Positions 24,701 through 35,677 of a stretch of DNA of 64,000 nt are shown here, piece by piece; position 1 is the first letter of the stretch, and every line of letters starts with the position of its first letter. Both the position numbers and the translations under genes were made by a program. Source of the DNA: Triops longicaudatus (lineage: Eukaryota; Arthropoda; Branchiopoda; Notostraca; Triopsidae). Below the pieces are notes generated by a model. That model saw only the letters and a program-made list of their open reading frames with translations, made no database searches and was not told where the DNA came from. The stretch is taken from positions 82,888 through 146,887 of the forward strand of contig JAGQDJ010000139.1 in the NCBI GenBank assembly GCA_022885665.1. Direction: 5' to 3'.

Positions 24701-27618
24701 AATCCAGAACTCTACCTGAAATCAAGACTAGTTCTCTCTAACTTATAAATAGAACATTCCCTCACCCCCTCTCTCACCCCTAGATCGTATTCCAAGTTTG
24801 CATCCTCTGTCGTGTTCCAATATTCTCCATTTCTCCCTCCACCCTGCTAAAAAGAAACGACGTTGTTGCCATTCTGGATCGATCTTAGGTTCACGGGGGG
24901 TGAACGGGGTGAAAGAAGGATGGGTCACCGTAGAGATGTGTGAGCTAACTCGGGGGATACGAGTGCAAATGCATACAAAGTCGCATGTTCCTGTTTTCCT
25001 CCCTTAACATGGAATACATTAAACCCGCCTTCATCTTCACCCTTGCTCGCTTCGTGCCAACCCAATTCCCATTGAAAGCGCTTTTTTGGGCGAAAAAACG
25101 CCAAAAAGCGAGTCAGAACACGCCCTTCGCATTTTTCTCCTTTATTAACAAAAGGAAATATCCACTACTTCTATCTTTTTTTCCAAAAATGAAGTCACGT
25201 GAGCTCGAATCGATAACGTTGCATGCATAGTATAGGCCTATTGTAAGCCTACAAGGGAGAAAAAATAAGATGTGTGTCGTATTTCAAGTTGTCTGCTGTT
25301 TCTCGTTAGGGATTTTCTCTCTCATTCTCTCGTCTATGTCTCTTATTCTCCGTCTTTCTACCCTCTCCCTAATTTTTCTTCGCGATTTCCTGGGGTACCT
25401 ATCAGAATCCAGCAAGAGACGGACAGCGGATAAGGTTCCGCCCTTACACATCCACCTGTTTGCACGTTGCGGTCGTGTAAATAATGCAAAAAGAGGAAGG
25501 GGAAGAGAAAGACACGTCGAGACAAGGGGAAAGACAGGACAGACAGACGGAACACGGAAACGCCGGATTCATGCCAGCTTGCTTGAATTTAAGTCCCAAA
25601 TTATAGCTTTTTAGTACGACCTGCATAATGGAAATGACGTCAGGTAATGTTTGTCTTTTTTCCTGTCCCATTCTCTCTCATTCTCGTCCATCAGCTGTTT
25701 TGGCCAATTGCCCGGGAAATTAATTTAATTCTACTTTATGAGTTCCTGCTCGAAAACTGAATGGGTGTTCGAGTCTTGGAGAAATCAAACCACTTGTTCC
25801 TGGCATATCCGGGGATAATTGCAAGAATAAATCTTGAAGTATTGTAAATACTGCATGTCTATTACATGCAACTTGCCAATTACACGCAGGCGTTACATAT
25901 GTTTACATTACAGTTTCCGTTCCAACCACTGCATTAGACAAAGTACGAAACAAAGAGAAGGTAAAAATTACTAATTAAAAGCGAGTGCGAAGGATTTGTT
26001 AACAGTCTCGCTAATTTTCCAGTTCTTTACGTACAAGCTACGTGGCTCTGTTAAAATGTGGCAGGCTTCACTGACAGAAAGTGTGTAAAATGAGAGCAAA
26101 GCTGTGAATGCAAATGAAGATTGCAAACAGACATACAGGGCGCAATTATCTTAGCTTAATTTCTAGAATTTCGGTCTCCCTAGTCTGACAAAGAACCCAA
26201 TTCCCTGCAACCATTCAAGCTTATCTCATTTGCCAGGTTTCCATACAACGGGAGGTCAACTGATTTGTTTCCATTTTCTACCCAAACCTCACCGCAATCG
26301 CAAAAGCCTTAATTTAATGGCACTAATGGCTTTAATTGGACAAAAGCTTTTACATGCCTTTTATACTACCTAGGAAACCCATACCAACTTTTGAAAAAGT
26401 CTACCCATTACATCAAATTTGGTCAAACTTTTACTTTTCATTTATGTTTATTCTTAATTCGGTTCACATGTTGCGAAAGTTTACACAACGGCAAGCACAT
26501 TCTAAAAATTCCTGAAAAATTCCTGAAAACGAAACAACTTTTGTCGTTTTTAAAAGTCGGAAAGTTGTTATAAACGCCCCCGAATGGAACAAAAAGTAGC
26601 TTGCTATTGACATATATCCTTGTTACTGTGGTCAGAATATTTTGCGTGGTTTTGCACGTTCCGACCACCTTTCCGCGGGCTGGTCCCACACCAACGAGAG
26701 GGAGAGTTGTCTGTCTGTTTGGGTAAGATAAAAAGCGGGAACTCTGGAAAGAGGGGCAGCGGAGCAAGTGGAAACCCAGCCACATGGAACGCTTGCTATC
26801 CTCCCACCCAGGAGACCTCAAAAGATGGAAAAGCTTGTGCTGTAGAACGTTGGGAAACACGCTCGAGTCCACGCACTTTCTCTCTGTTCCTTTGCGTTTA
26901 CTCTCGCTCCCCTCATACCGAAAAGGAAACGACTCGCTGAACTTCGTAAGCTTAACTGCGTGACTCCCGCAACGTTCTCCTCCCCCAACGCGAATAAAAT
27001 GCAACGAAACTACACACAGCTAGTGCGAGGAAGGGAGAGATCACACAAGTTCTGCCATTCGCCCCTTTAACTCTTCTTGTTGACGTATGGATCATTTCCA
27101 GCAGGTGGCAGGACCCCTGTAACAACCCTTTCTAGTCCTCTTCTTTCGAAAATAGAGAACAAAAAAGACAAATCAAAGAAAGAAATCCATCCTTTACCCG
27201 CTAAGGAACCCAAAGCCAAAGGAGAAGTGCGTTGAGGGGCGTGGCTAACCCCTGCATATGCTGCACCATTTCCAGCGGCGTGTCCGTTTCCTTGGGCACT
27301 GTGGCTTTCCATGGTGGCTGGATTGAGTCCAGGACTCAAACTCAACAACGAAGGAGGCGTTCTGGTGCCAAATACGGGTGAACTATCCTGCGTACGAAAA
27401 CAGGAACTTTAATTTTCAATTTTTTCTAAGCGTCTTTATGAGTATGTTACCTGTGCTAGCACGTTGACGGAGAGGGGAGAAGGACCTCCAGACTGTCGAT
27501 GAGGGTGCTGAGATGTTGCAGCATCTAAAGCCAACGGGGAGAGAGGGGACAATGATCCACCCCTTCCAGAGAGGGGCACGGGGCCCTTGGGATTTGGCGA
27601 AGTTGCCACTACAGGCAT
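6715..27618 (-). CDS. RNF38/RNF44-type E3 ubiquitin ligase (10 coding exons)
   Basis: Exons on the minus strand are 27451-27618, 27198-27387, 21082-21191, 15262-15461, 14947-15178, 9700-9912, 7792-8406, 7122-7495, 6920-7055 and 6715-6777; 766 aa, and all phases agree. The C-terminus is diagnostic: NYEALLNLAERLGEAKPRGL, then IEQLPSYR, then a complete C3H2C3 RING-H2 domain (about residues 714-754, from TCVVCMCDFE to CPICRGDAS). Upstream are an SPSRKRRRLS nuclear-localisation-like motif (exon 4), a VPVS...LCTG...C-rich segment shared with vertebrate RNF38/44 (exon 6), and a His/Pro/Ala-rich exon 7 with a Gly-Val repeat. It should act as an E2-dependent ubiquitin ligase. The start ATG at 27618 has an in-frame stop 27 nt upstream. 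Exons 1-3 rest on splice phase and codon content rather than clear homology, so the N-terminus is less certain than exons 4-10. Confidence 0.9.
8210..8262 (-). repeat. in-frame Gly-Val hexamer repeat in RNF38/44 exon 7
   Basis: On the minus strand, near-tandem GGNGTN units encode about seven Gly-Val dipeptides after a GLGI motif. The repeat is a coding hexanucleotide microsatellite inside a disordered, low-complexity exon and is probably length-polymorphic. Confidence 0.75.
9913..14946 (-). other. intron 5 of RNF38/44 homolog
   Basis: This 5.0-kb intron lies between coding exons 5 and 6. I see no further exon in frame. Plus-strand open frames such as 13481-14026 are not supported by composition, homology or splice sites. 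A TGACGTCA palindrome lies at 14319-14326. Confidence 0.6.
15462..21081 (-). other. intron 3 of RNF38/44 homolog
   Basis: This 5.6-kb intron contains no recognisable coding exon. The stretch 19440-20130 is GC-richer and pyrimidine-rich on the plus strand, and its long open frames on both strands look like compositional artefacts. Confidence 0.6.
21192..27197 (-). other. intron 2 of RNF38/44 homolog
   Basis: This 6.0-kb intron is strongly pyrimidine-rich on the plus strand between about 24100 and 25450, so it is purine-rich in the pre-mRNA. A set of short overlapping direct repeats containing AAATAGGT lies at about 21440-21530. No coding exon was recognised. A TGACGTCA palindrome lies at 25635-25642. 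Confidence 0.55.
21440..21530. repeat. short direct-repeat cluster
   Basis: The phrases AAATAGGTACTTTTTCC and TTTCAAATAGGTT recur, in slightly altered form, within about 90 bp. This is consistent with replication slippage or local duplication inside an intron. Confidence 0.6.
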
Positions 27619-28918
27619 GGGTGTTATGTGACGAAAGGGTGGTTAAGTCCTCCCTGAGAATGAAGACAGACGAATGGGAAAAACGTTGGTGATAAAATGC
27701 TTTCACTCTGTACCTAAATTCGGAGAAAAAATGGAAAAATGAGACTTCGTTATTAACTGAATGCATTTTCAATTTTTAGGAATGTTAGGAATTTACCTTT
27801 AGAGCTGAAGTTTATGGTATGGAGCCGAGAATTCAGGAAGTACAGAAATTTTTGTTGAGGTATGATGTCACTTTAAAGCTTCTAACATGGGTTTACACCG
27901 TTGCAACACTGACACAACCTACGCACTGAATTATAACAGCACACTGAATTAAACAGTGTGGAGTATTAAATCCGTTAACAAAGGGCACGAAACATCATAA
28001 AATGCCGAAAACACATACACTAAAGATGGAAAGTTTACTGCGCTTTGACGTGGGTTTTGTTTATTCCGGAGGGAAGAAGGAGAAAACCAAGAAAACACAA
28101 AAGTTGCTACCACACCCCTATGGAGATATACCCCCTTACTCCAACAGCACTGGAATAAGACTGAAGCTTCAGGCGCTGCTGAACCTGCCTTCAGAGAGGA
28201 CTCGCAGTGAGGGTTACTACGTGAACCGCGGACCGCACGGCTTACAAACCATTTTCGTTAGACGAGTCCTTTTCGAAGATTCAGGGGAGGGGAAACTCCT
28301 GGTTACGGGCATGTGACGAACTCGAACCGTGATCCACAGGAAGAGGGAGGTCAGCATTAGAGAGACAAGTGGTTGAGTTTATTTTTAACAATGCTGGGGA
28401 TGGTGAGAAGAGTTACTACGTCACGTAGTCTGAAACATGCCAAGCCACGCCTATTGACCTGACCCATACCAAACATTACTGGTTCGTTGCATGTAAATCA
28501 CGCCTCCCAGCTCGAGCTTGAGTTACCAAGTCTTGGTCATAAGATACTTTAGATAAAAGTAGTATAAGCTACTTTGAAACTTCGCACTACAGTGTTCTGG
28601 CATGTGAGGGCCTTTTATCAGATACATGAAATAATGCTTCGTAGAATTTAGAGCATTGGGTAATAAACGTATACCACCAACAGAAAAGAACATGAGTATA
28701 TCTTCTGAACAAAATTTAAAAATAGCAATGAAGTAGTTTTAAATTAGTATCTAACGTAGGGTTGGAAATCGCTCGGGAGTTTCATCGAGTTACAGGTCTT
28801 GAAGAACCGTTGCATAGTACTACGCACATTAAAAGTGTGATTTCAATCAAACATATAAGAATTCTAGACAACTTTCGAAATTTTCCGGAGAGTATTAATT
28901 CGTTTCTTTGTTCCCTAG

Positions 28919-28926
28919 TGACGTCA
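28919..28926. promoter_or_regulatory. CRE-type palindrome TGACGTCA
   Basis: A perfect CREB/ATF consensus octamer lies 687 bp upstream of the PNRC start codon, in the divergent region shared with the RNF38/44 gene. Function is inferred from the motif only. Confidence 0.4.
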
Positions 28927-29595
28927 CGTAAGAATCATATTGCCAGCTGCTGTCGAAACCGGTTTTCAGCCAATGGGAACGATGGTTGCCTAACCTAAGC
29001 ACCACCCATGCCTTCTAGCGTCCTTTGTCTGCTGCTAGCTGCATAGCAGGAAGTTGTGAAGGGCACCTTCCCCTCTTGGTTCCCCTTCCCCCACCGTCAG
29101 GCCTCCCAGAACGCCAAGCTTTCTTGTTAGAGGCAGACGCCATTTTGTCAAGTCTGAGTGCGTAGTTGTTTGTGATAGAAGTAAGACGCCTAGTACGGCT
29201 CTTTAGTCAGTTCTAATCTCAAAAAAGAAAGTTTATTCAATTATTACAAGGAACGTTTTTTAACTTTTGCTCTAGTTTACTCCTTTTGGTGTGATTATCA
29301 GCAAAAAGTTGCATTGTTTGCCAAATTGTTTTCCACCAAAATCCGGCGTTGAATCGGTAAGTGCGTTGCGCAGCTCCACCGAAACCTGGATTTGTGGGAA
29401 AGAACCGTTGGGAGAGAGTAAGCATACAGGACAAAGGAGGTCAAGTCGTGCGACAAAGCTCATAGAAGCCTATTTTGTCGTTTCGCAAGAACAAATCAGC
29501 TTTAACGTGAAGAAGCATCTCGAGACGAGCAACGATAATTGGGGAAAATCACCAATTGGATTGGGCAAGATTTTTTTGTGTGCCGAAGACCTTAG

Positions 29596-29603
29596 TGACG
29601 TCA
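29596..29603. promoter_or_regulatory. CRE-type palindrome just before PNRC ATG
   Basis: A perfect TGACGTCA ends 2 nt before the proposed PNRC start codon at 29606. If the transcript starts upstream, this lies in the 5' UTR. It could also serve as an intragenic CREB/ATF site. Confidence 0.35.
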
Positions 29604-29605
29604 CA

Positions 29606-30079
29606 ATGCCAAGAGGACACGCCTACGGAGAACGCCGCAGTCGGTGCTATTCCTCGTCGACAGGAAACCCCGCCTTGGACGCTGCTGTAGCGGCTCAGGG
29701 CGTTCCAGTGACTGTCATGGCTATAGCCACGCCTCCACGTTCTGCCTGCATCCCTGTGCCTCAGTTGGGATGCCGTCAGGGCGGTGCGCCCCGAAGTCAA
29801 CGCTCCTTCAAGCCTCGTAACCAGCCTTCGCCGACATTGTCGGTGACTTCGTCGTCATCCAATTCCTTGTCGCGATCTTGCAGCCAGAGCCCGCCCACTT
29901 TTTATGCCGGGGCCAAGTTTAGCGACCCGCCTTCGCCCCACAGCTTGCCCAAGCCACCGTCCCGCTGGACCTTGGGATTGGACAACTCCCCCTCGCCAGT
30001 CGCGGACCTGGAGACTGAATCACGTTTCAATCAAGAGATGAGCAACTGTCTCAAGACTTTGCTCAAAGTCCAAGCGTAA
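29606..30079 (+). CDS. PNRC1/PNRC2-like proline-rich coactivator and decapping adaptor
   Basis: A single uninterrupted coding exon of 157 aa. The C-terminal third carries the PNRC signature: YAGAKFSDPPSP, then LPKPPSRW (the proline-rich, SH3-binding-like element), and the terminal LKTLLKVQA, which in human PNRC2 is LKTLLKVQV and forms the nuclear-receptor-type helix. The N-terminal RGHAYGERR matches the basic RGHGY region of PNRC2, and the middle is Ser-rich and disordered. In vertebrates PNRC2 bridges Dcp1a and Upf1 in mRNA decay and co-activates nuclear receptors; the same role here is inferred. The same frame is open upstream to 29291, so a longer N-terminus is possible. I prefer the ATG at 29606 because the upstream part lacks similarity to the family. 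Confidence 0.85.
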   Translation: MPRGHAYGERRSRCYSSSTGNPALDAAVAAQGVPVTVMAIATPPRSACIPVPQLGCRQGGAPRSQRSFKPRNQPSPTLSVTSSSSNSLSRSCSQSPPTFYAGAKFSDPPSPHSLPKPPSRWTLGLDNSPSPVADLETESRFNQEMSNCLKTLLKVQA

Positions 30080-30791
30080 AACTTTATGGAGGACCAAGAC
30101 ACTTTTTTATGCGGTTGTAAGCCTACAGCTTACCCCCGTGTTCCTACAATCTCCCATTTTTCTCCCATCGAAACCTCCATTTCGTACACAAAAAAAGAAA
30201 CAATAATCCCTTTGATCTCTTTTCTATTGGGACTTCTTTTTTTGTCCATGCGCAGTGCAGCGGTCTTTCAAAAAGGAACCTTTTGCTTTGTTATACGGAC
30301 AATGAAAACGGAAGCTGACTAATGGATTGATTCGCCATTTTTACCTTAAAAACTCATCTCATTCCGAATTCGAAGTCATGTCATAGTTCGTTCCATAGCT
30401 CTTCATTCGCCAATCATTTCGTGTCATAACAGTCGATAGGACAAGTTCATTTTTCGTTCAGATGCCACATCCAGCACAAACTTCTTTTTTTTTAAATCGT
30501 TTAACTTCCATCATCGCGTCCTGCAGTATTCCGTCATGGAGTAAGTCTTTTCCATGGGAGGTTTCATGCAAAGAGTAAGCACAGCACTGTATTATGCTGT
30601 ACATAAAGAGTTTGAAAAGCTGGTCTGAAGAGTCGAGTGGTCAGCTTTTTTGTGCTTCAGAGATTCCCGATATATTTTACATACACAAAGCAATGCTATG
30701 TCAGAAGAAAGTATGCAAGGGTTTTCTGAAGTATTTTTTTTTTAATTTTTAAAAGTATAAATGGCATGCCAGTATTGTGTGAATGAGGATA

Positions 30792-30799
30792 TGACGTCA
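30792..30799. promoter_or_regulatory. CRE-type palindrome TGACGTCA
   Basis: A perfect octamer about 0.7 kb downstream of the PNRC stop codon. The role is unknown; it is listed because it forms a cluster with three others. Confidence 0.3.
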
Positions 30800-30983
30800 C
30801 TAGGCCAACGAGTGTTCCTAGTGATACAAAGCATCCCGCTATTATCCTTTGTAATATCCCCATCCTCCCGGTCGGCCTCCCGTCTGTCAAATTTTGAATC
30901 TTACCAGCTTTAATTAGCTCAAGTATTGGGATTCGGCAAAATTTCAGTGTAACGGCAAGATTTTTCCCTCCTGTGTCATGCTA

Positions 30984-30991
30984 TGACGTCA
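30984..30991. promoter_or_regulatory. CRE-type palindrome TGACGTCA
   Basis: A second perfect octamer downstream of PNRC, 192 bp from the previous one. The role is unknown. Confidence 0.3.
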
Positions 30992-31776
30992 TATCCGTGT
31001 TTTCTGTTTGTGATGGGGAATAGTAGATCAGATACTCTAGAATTATATGTAAAAAAAATATTGGGTAAAATTCGGCATTTTGTTTCGGTATTTTTTTCAC
31101 GCAAGCCGGAAATGTAATATGATAGCGATATTGTAGCTACAAAGGGAAAGAGGAATCAAGTTTTGCCACTGTGATATTTAAGGACTCCTTATGTCTAATG
31201 ACAATGACTGCCCTCTACTCCCTTATGTTGCGTCATTTTTCGTCCATTTTTTGTGAAAAGACGGTTGCTTTCACCCATCTGACCCTTGCATTTCTTACAA
31301 AATACTGGCAAAATTTCTTACCTATTCGGTTAGTTTGTGTTCCAGCCCATCCCCAGAGTTTTCTTGTGAAACAAATTTTGATGTCGGTACCAGCGAAGAC
31401 TTCAGTTCCGGGGTCAGTGGGAGTGCGGAAATAGTATACAAAAAAAGAAACCCGACTGGCAAATTGCTAGAATGGACTTGTATGCATGCGGTTTATGGGT
31501 CTGTTGAAAAATGCTATGCCGTCTTCCAAAAGTACAAAAAAGTGGATGTAGGAAGGACAGTGTAAAAGTCCAAATGTATCGTACAACACATTTCTCCCCC
31601 CTCCCCCCTGAATTCTGTGTCTCCCGTCCCCATTGCCTGTGAAAACCACCCCCTCCTCCCAATTTTTGTTAAGCAATGTCTCCCATGCCTTTGACCTTTC
31701 TTGTTTTCCCTTCTTACGATACCTCTGAATCTTTTCTTACCTTGAATCCCTACCTAATTTCAACCCCCCCCCCCCC

Positions 31777-31814
31777 NNNNNNNNNNNNNNNNNNNNNNNN
31801 NNNNNNNNNNNNNN
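31777..31814. other. assembly gap of 38 N inside a poly-C tract
   Basis: An N run is flanked by C homopolymers of 13 nt on the left and 14 nt on the right. It probably marks an unresolved poly-C or GC-rich low-complexity tract. The open frame running through it is meaningless. Confidence 0.95.
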
Positions 31815-33253
31815 CCCCCCCCCCCCCCGGGTTCTTTTCAGAACCCACCAAATATTTTCGAAAGTTAAAACCGAAAGGTTTTCAAACAATCAAATACTCA
31901 AATATAGATAATAGAGCTTTTACTTTTTTAGGTTCGGAGATCCGGGTCGGAGGGTAAGAATTGGGTCAAATAGCATACTAACCTTCTTTTCTTACAGAGA
32001 TCGAGTGTGAAAGTCGGGCACGATTAGCCCATAGAAGATCCGAAATTCGCTGACCAGTCAAGGCGGACAGGGGGTTTCTATTTTAATGCAAATTGTGTAC
32101 AAAATGAACGAATACAAGACTATTAATATTACACTTCCTGTCTGTAATATTGTTAGGGTGTATATACATAAAAATAATCGTAATGAAAATATTTAAATAA
32201 TAGTGAATTGCAAAATAAGGTAAGTTAAAATGCTTGTGTTCGCCGTTTTAGTGGCGTCTGCTAAGAATAGAGGAAAGACGAGTAACGTGAAAGTAAATAC
32301 TGTTTCAGAGCAAAAATATGGATTGTTATCTCTAAGTATTTTAGGTAATTTGAATTCCAATTTTTCTATTATTTTTTCACATGCCTTTCACTACCTGTTG
32401 AGTGTATGTGGTAGGAAAGTTGTCAACAGTGCTTTCCTTTAAGGATGTGACAGAAAAGAAACGAGTAGGGAAACTTGTTCAGCACACCTTTTGTTGTGGA
32501 AATCCATCTATGTATGTGCATACCAGTTCAGTAAAAAAAATAATAAAACACTAAGCGACATACAAAGTTAGTCGCAAAACCGCACAGCGCTGTGCATTAT
32601 TTTATGCTTTAATAGGTACTTGCAATCGAAAGTGCGCAAATCTCTTGTGGTCTTTTTTAGTTGGCAGAGCAAAGACATAAATACCGGATTTGTACAGATC
32701 AAATGTTATTCATTTGATCGTCAGAATTTAGTTAAATTTTCTTTTATTGATATTGTTTTTTATCATATTTTGTAAGCAACCACAAGTGCTTCCGACTTTA
32801 AAATACATTATATGAATTTATATTACAATAATTTAAGAAAAAGTTACAACAAGCGTGATAAATTTTATACCAGTCTCTGTCCTTTCATCTGTATTTTGTG
32901 GAAATGAGGATGTTTATAGCGTAATACGTCATGCTCAAAGGGCAAAAGCTTTCTTCGATTTCGGTTTTACAAGCTACTAATAAGAACGAGACGATTCGCA
33001 CACAAAGGTGTGCCTGAACTGGCGAAACGTCGTGGGACAACTAACGTGCGAATCTGCACGTCCCTTATATGAAAGTTCGGTTTTCTTGACTCGAGTTGTA
33101 TAGCCTACAGAAAGCTATACAGTAAGCTTTAATTGTGTAGTCTACAGTAGGCCTGTCATTCCCTTTTGGTTACATTTTGAGGTACTGTACTTCGTACTAC
33201 ACCACGAGTTTGAACACGTTCTAGTACCCAAAGACTTTAATGCTCGTTTTGAA

Positions 33254-33257
<4 letters not shown>

Positions 33258-33298
<41 letters not shown>

Positions 33299-33309
33299 NT
33301 TTTTTTTTT
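33258..33309. repeat. poly-T tract of about 52 nt
   Basis: A homopolymer T run interrupted only by one N at 33299. On the minus strand it is poly-A, so it may be the tail of an old retrotransposed sequence; no adjacent source gene is recognisable. Confidence 0.8.
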
Positions 33310-34787
33310 CTGCTTACGTGTGCATTTTATGTTTCTGTATTGACTAATTGATACGAGGTGTGCTTTATCTAGTTTGATATGTTTTTAGGGTTTCGTTTAT
33401 TCTACATTCGATCGTGTCACAGTTAACGTAGTTACTTTGTTCTGTAGTTTAACAGGCCAAAAGTTAGAGACACTATAACTGAAGCATGAAGCGGACATTA
33501 TTCGAACTTTCTTGGCAAAGATTAATTAAGCTTTTTACTTTGTTTCCTTTTAATATTTGCTTTTTCCGGATTTAGACATACATATTATCCGATCGGCGGT
33601 TTCTAGATTCAATCTCTTCTACTCAGACGGATAGAGGAGGGGCGGGACAGTTGACACGTCTGACAAACCGTAAAAAAATCATAACCAATGAACCAGAAAT
33701 ATTATGGAACCGGAAAAAAATTACACACTTAGTGGGCGTAACGAAGAACAAACTCAGAAAGTTTCGTCGAAAAAGAGAAAATCCTTTACGAGAAAACAAA
33801 ATAGATTCTGAATTTGTGACAATTTTTGTAAGAAAGGGATCCTGGTATTTTCGTTGTACCGCTCAATGTATCCATCGAAAAATGAAGGAAAAATACTTTT
33901 TGCGCAGAATATAAGTTGGATAATAACTTCTCAAAAGACATACTACAAATTCACTACACTGATTTTGTACGAATTTTTTTTAACTCCAGATTGATAGTTT
34001 AGTACGCTTGGGACTGAGACATTTTTACCACGAGGTGAAACCGACTTGGCAGCGCTGCGCCCACCCCACAATTACTTGACCACTTCCGCAGTCGAAAACA
34101 TAACAGAGGAAAATGGAGGACTCCCTTACTATGCTGTATTTCCTTGAAGTCCTTAAGCATTCGGTCGAAATCTTTTTGGATATGTTAGTGCTAGAAAGTT
34201 TCCAATATCGACACCAAAAACACTTATTGAGATTTTGATGGATTCTTATTTTGTACACTATTATAAGAACACAGAGTTTTGTTTCAATTTATTTTTCTGA
34301 CGAGCCGTTCCAGAGTTATTGCCTTGCTAAATTTTCCGCCGCGCGAACGTGAAGTAAATGGGGCATAAAACACTCCACATCAAGGCATCTCGTGGCCTCG
34401 CTGAACCAATAAAAACCGCGAATTTCGTGTCCGCATGTGTCGTTCTATCCCCCCTTACGTCACTGTTACATTTCTTCTTTGCTGAACATCTTCATTATAA
34501 TTTCGCTCGTGATAAAAATAAAGATATAAAATAAACTAGGTTTTTCGCTCTTTACTAGAAGACAAAGTTTTTTTTCCGTTGCCCTTTTAGGATATTTTAA
34601 CTCAATCGTGCACTTTTTAATAAGAGGTCAATCGACTAGTTTCCTTATGGCAAAACACACTGCAATTTTGTCCAACCCCTAGTCCAAAATTTGTATCCGG
34701 TATTTCGTTGTGTACACTAGGAAGAGGCTCTAGTTTTCGTGGTCATTTGGTCTTGTTTTTCCATGTGGAACAAACAATAACTCGTTT

Positions 34788-34844
34788 GATAGCCAGGATA
34801 CTAATGCATCAAACGCGTATTGATGCATTAGTATCCAAGCTATC
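34788..34844. repeat. inverted repeat, 25-bp arms with 7-nt loop
   Basis: Left arm 34788-34812 and right arm 34820-34844 are reverse complements apart from two positions near the base. The 7-nt loop is ACGCGTA. The inner 17 bp pair perfectly around ATGCAT. It could be a small fold-back element, a cruciform, or a structured RNA. Confidence 0.8.
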
Positions 34845-35677
34845 TTTTGGACTGGGATTTTATCTGCACGTGAAGAGAAAAACTAAAAGCAGAAAAGTAA
34901 TTAAACTGTCCCATCCCTCCTCTAGTAGAGATTAAATGCAAGAACGCAGGGTGCCGTTACTTACTCTGTAGTTCCCTTATTTGCATTACGTTACAGAGTT
35001 TTGCCACGAAAATTTAACAATGTTAATTATAGTGTTTCCGCTCGATATGACCTGTGCTTGGAACAACGTGTATAAACATGTAAAGCACGAAAGTTGTCGT
35101 AGAATCTGTCCTTATTTGCCTGGTTTAACTAAGATCTTACACGCGATGTTAGTTTACTTAGCTCCGCAGAAACCACACCCCAGTATGAATCAGCGTAAGT
35201 TCAACCCGTAGGAATCATTCTACCCTACGCCGTCTGGAAGCAAATGGAGAACACAAGTACAGCAAAACGTACGCTAGTGCTGCGATACTTGTCATTTCAT
35301 CGAAAAGCGTTAGAACATAAGCATTAACGAAAGTTTATCATATTGAACTTTCCGGTTTGTTTAGGGCTCGAAAGCTGAAAAAAGAACAATTCTGTATATT
35401 ACTGCAAAGTTCGTCGAAATGCTTTCGGAATGTATTTTGGGATAATATATTCATCTTGAAACAGCAGCAAAAATATATACAATCATTCAGTACGCATGGA
35501 AACGTGTGACAAGCAAAATTTTCGACTTTAATCAAAGTAAGCATTAAATAGACGACCAAGTCCAATTATTGTATGTAAAAAAGGAAAATTAGCTAAAAGA
35601 CAGGTTTAAGAAGGTAAGATTTAATCTGAACGCAATCATAGCTACCAACGTCTCCACAGTGGGGAAAGGGTTACAAT

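Larger units (their letters stand above)
27619..29605. other. divergent intergenic region, RNF38/44 to PNRC
   Basis: This 2.0-kb region separates two head-to-head genes and should hold both promoters and 5' UTRs. Within it are a 15-nt odd-centred palindrome ACTACGTCACGTAGT at 28415-28429, a perfect TGACGTCA at 28919-28926, and a YY1-like GACGCCATTTTG near 29136-29147, followed by a possible 5' splice donor (GTAAGA near 29180). This arrangement suggests a non-coding first exon for the PNRC gene around 29100-29180. The plus-strand open frame at 28002-28316 matches no family that I recognise. Confidence 0.45.
30080..35677. other. gene-poor region with assembly gap
   Basis: This 5.6-kb region probably begins with the PNRC 3' UTR and ends with the PRC1 3' flank, where an ATTAAA-type signal lies on the minus strand at 35620-35625. 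It contains two CRE octamers (30792 and 30984), a poly-C-flanked run of Ns, a long poly-T, and a hairpin at 34788-34844. No open frame here resembles a known protein. Confidence 0.5.

Noticed and set aside
26438..27004. Minus-strand open frame of 188 aa
   Set aside because: Intronic, no family resemblance, and not needed by the exon 2 to exon 3 join, which is already in phase.
28002..28316. Plus-strand open frame of 104 aa upstream of PNRC
   Set aside because: It is open and ATG-initiated but shows no similarity, and it lies where promoters of two divergent genes are expected.
31676..31957. Open frame through the poly-C and N gap
   Set aside because: It exists only because Ns and homopolymers contain no stop codons.
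34708..34935. Open frame across the 34788-34844 hairpin
   Set aside because: The frame is produced by the inverted repeat; no family similarity or splice context.
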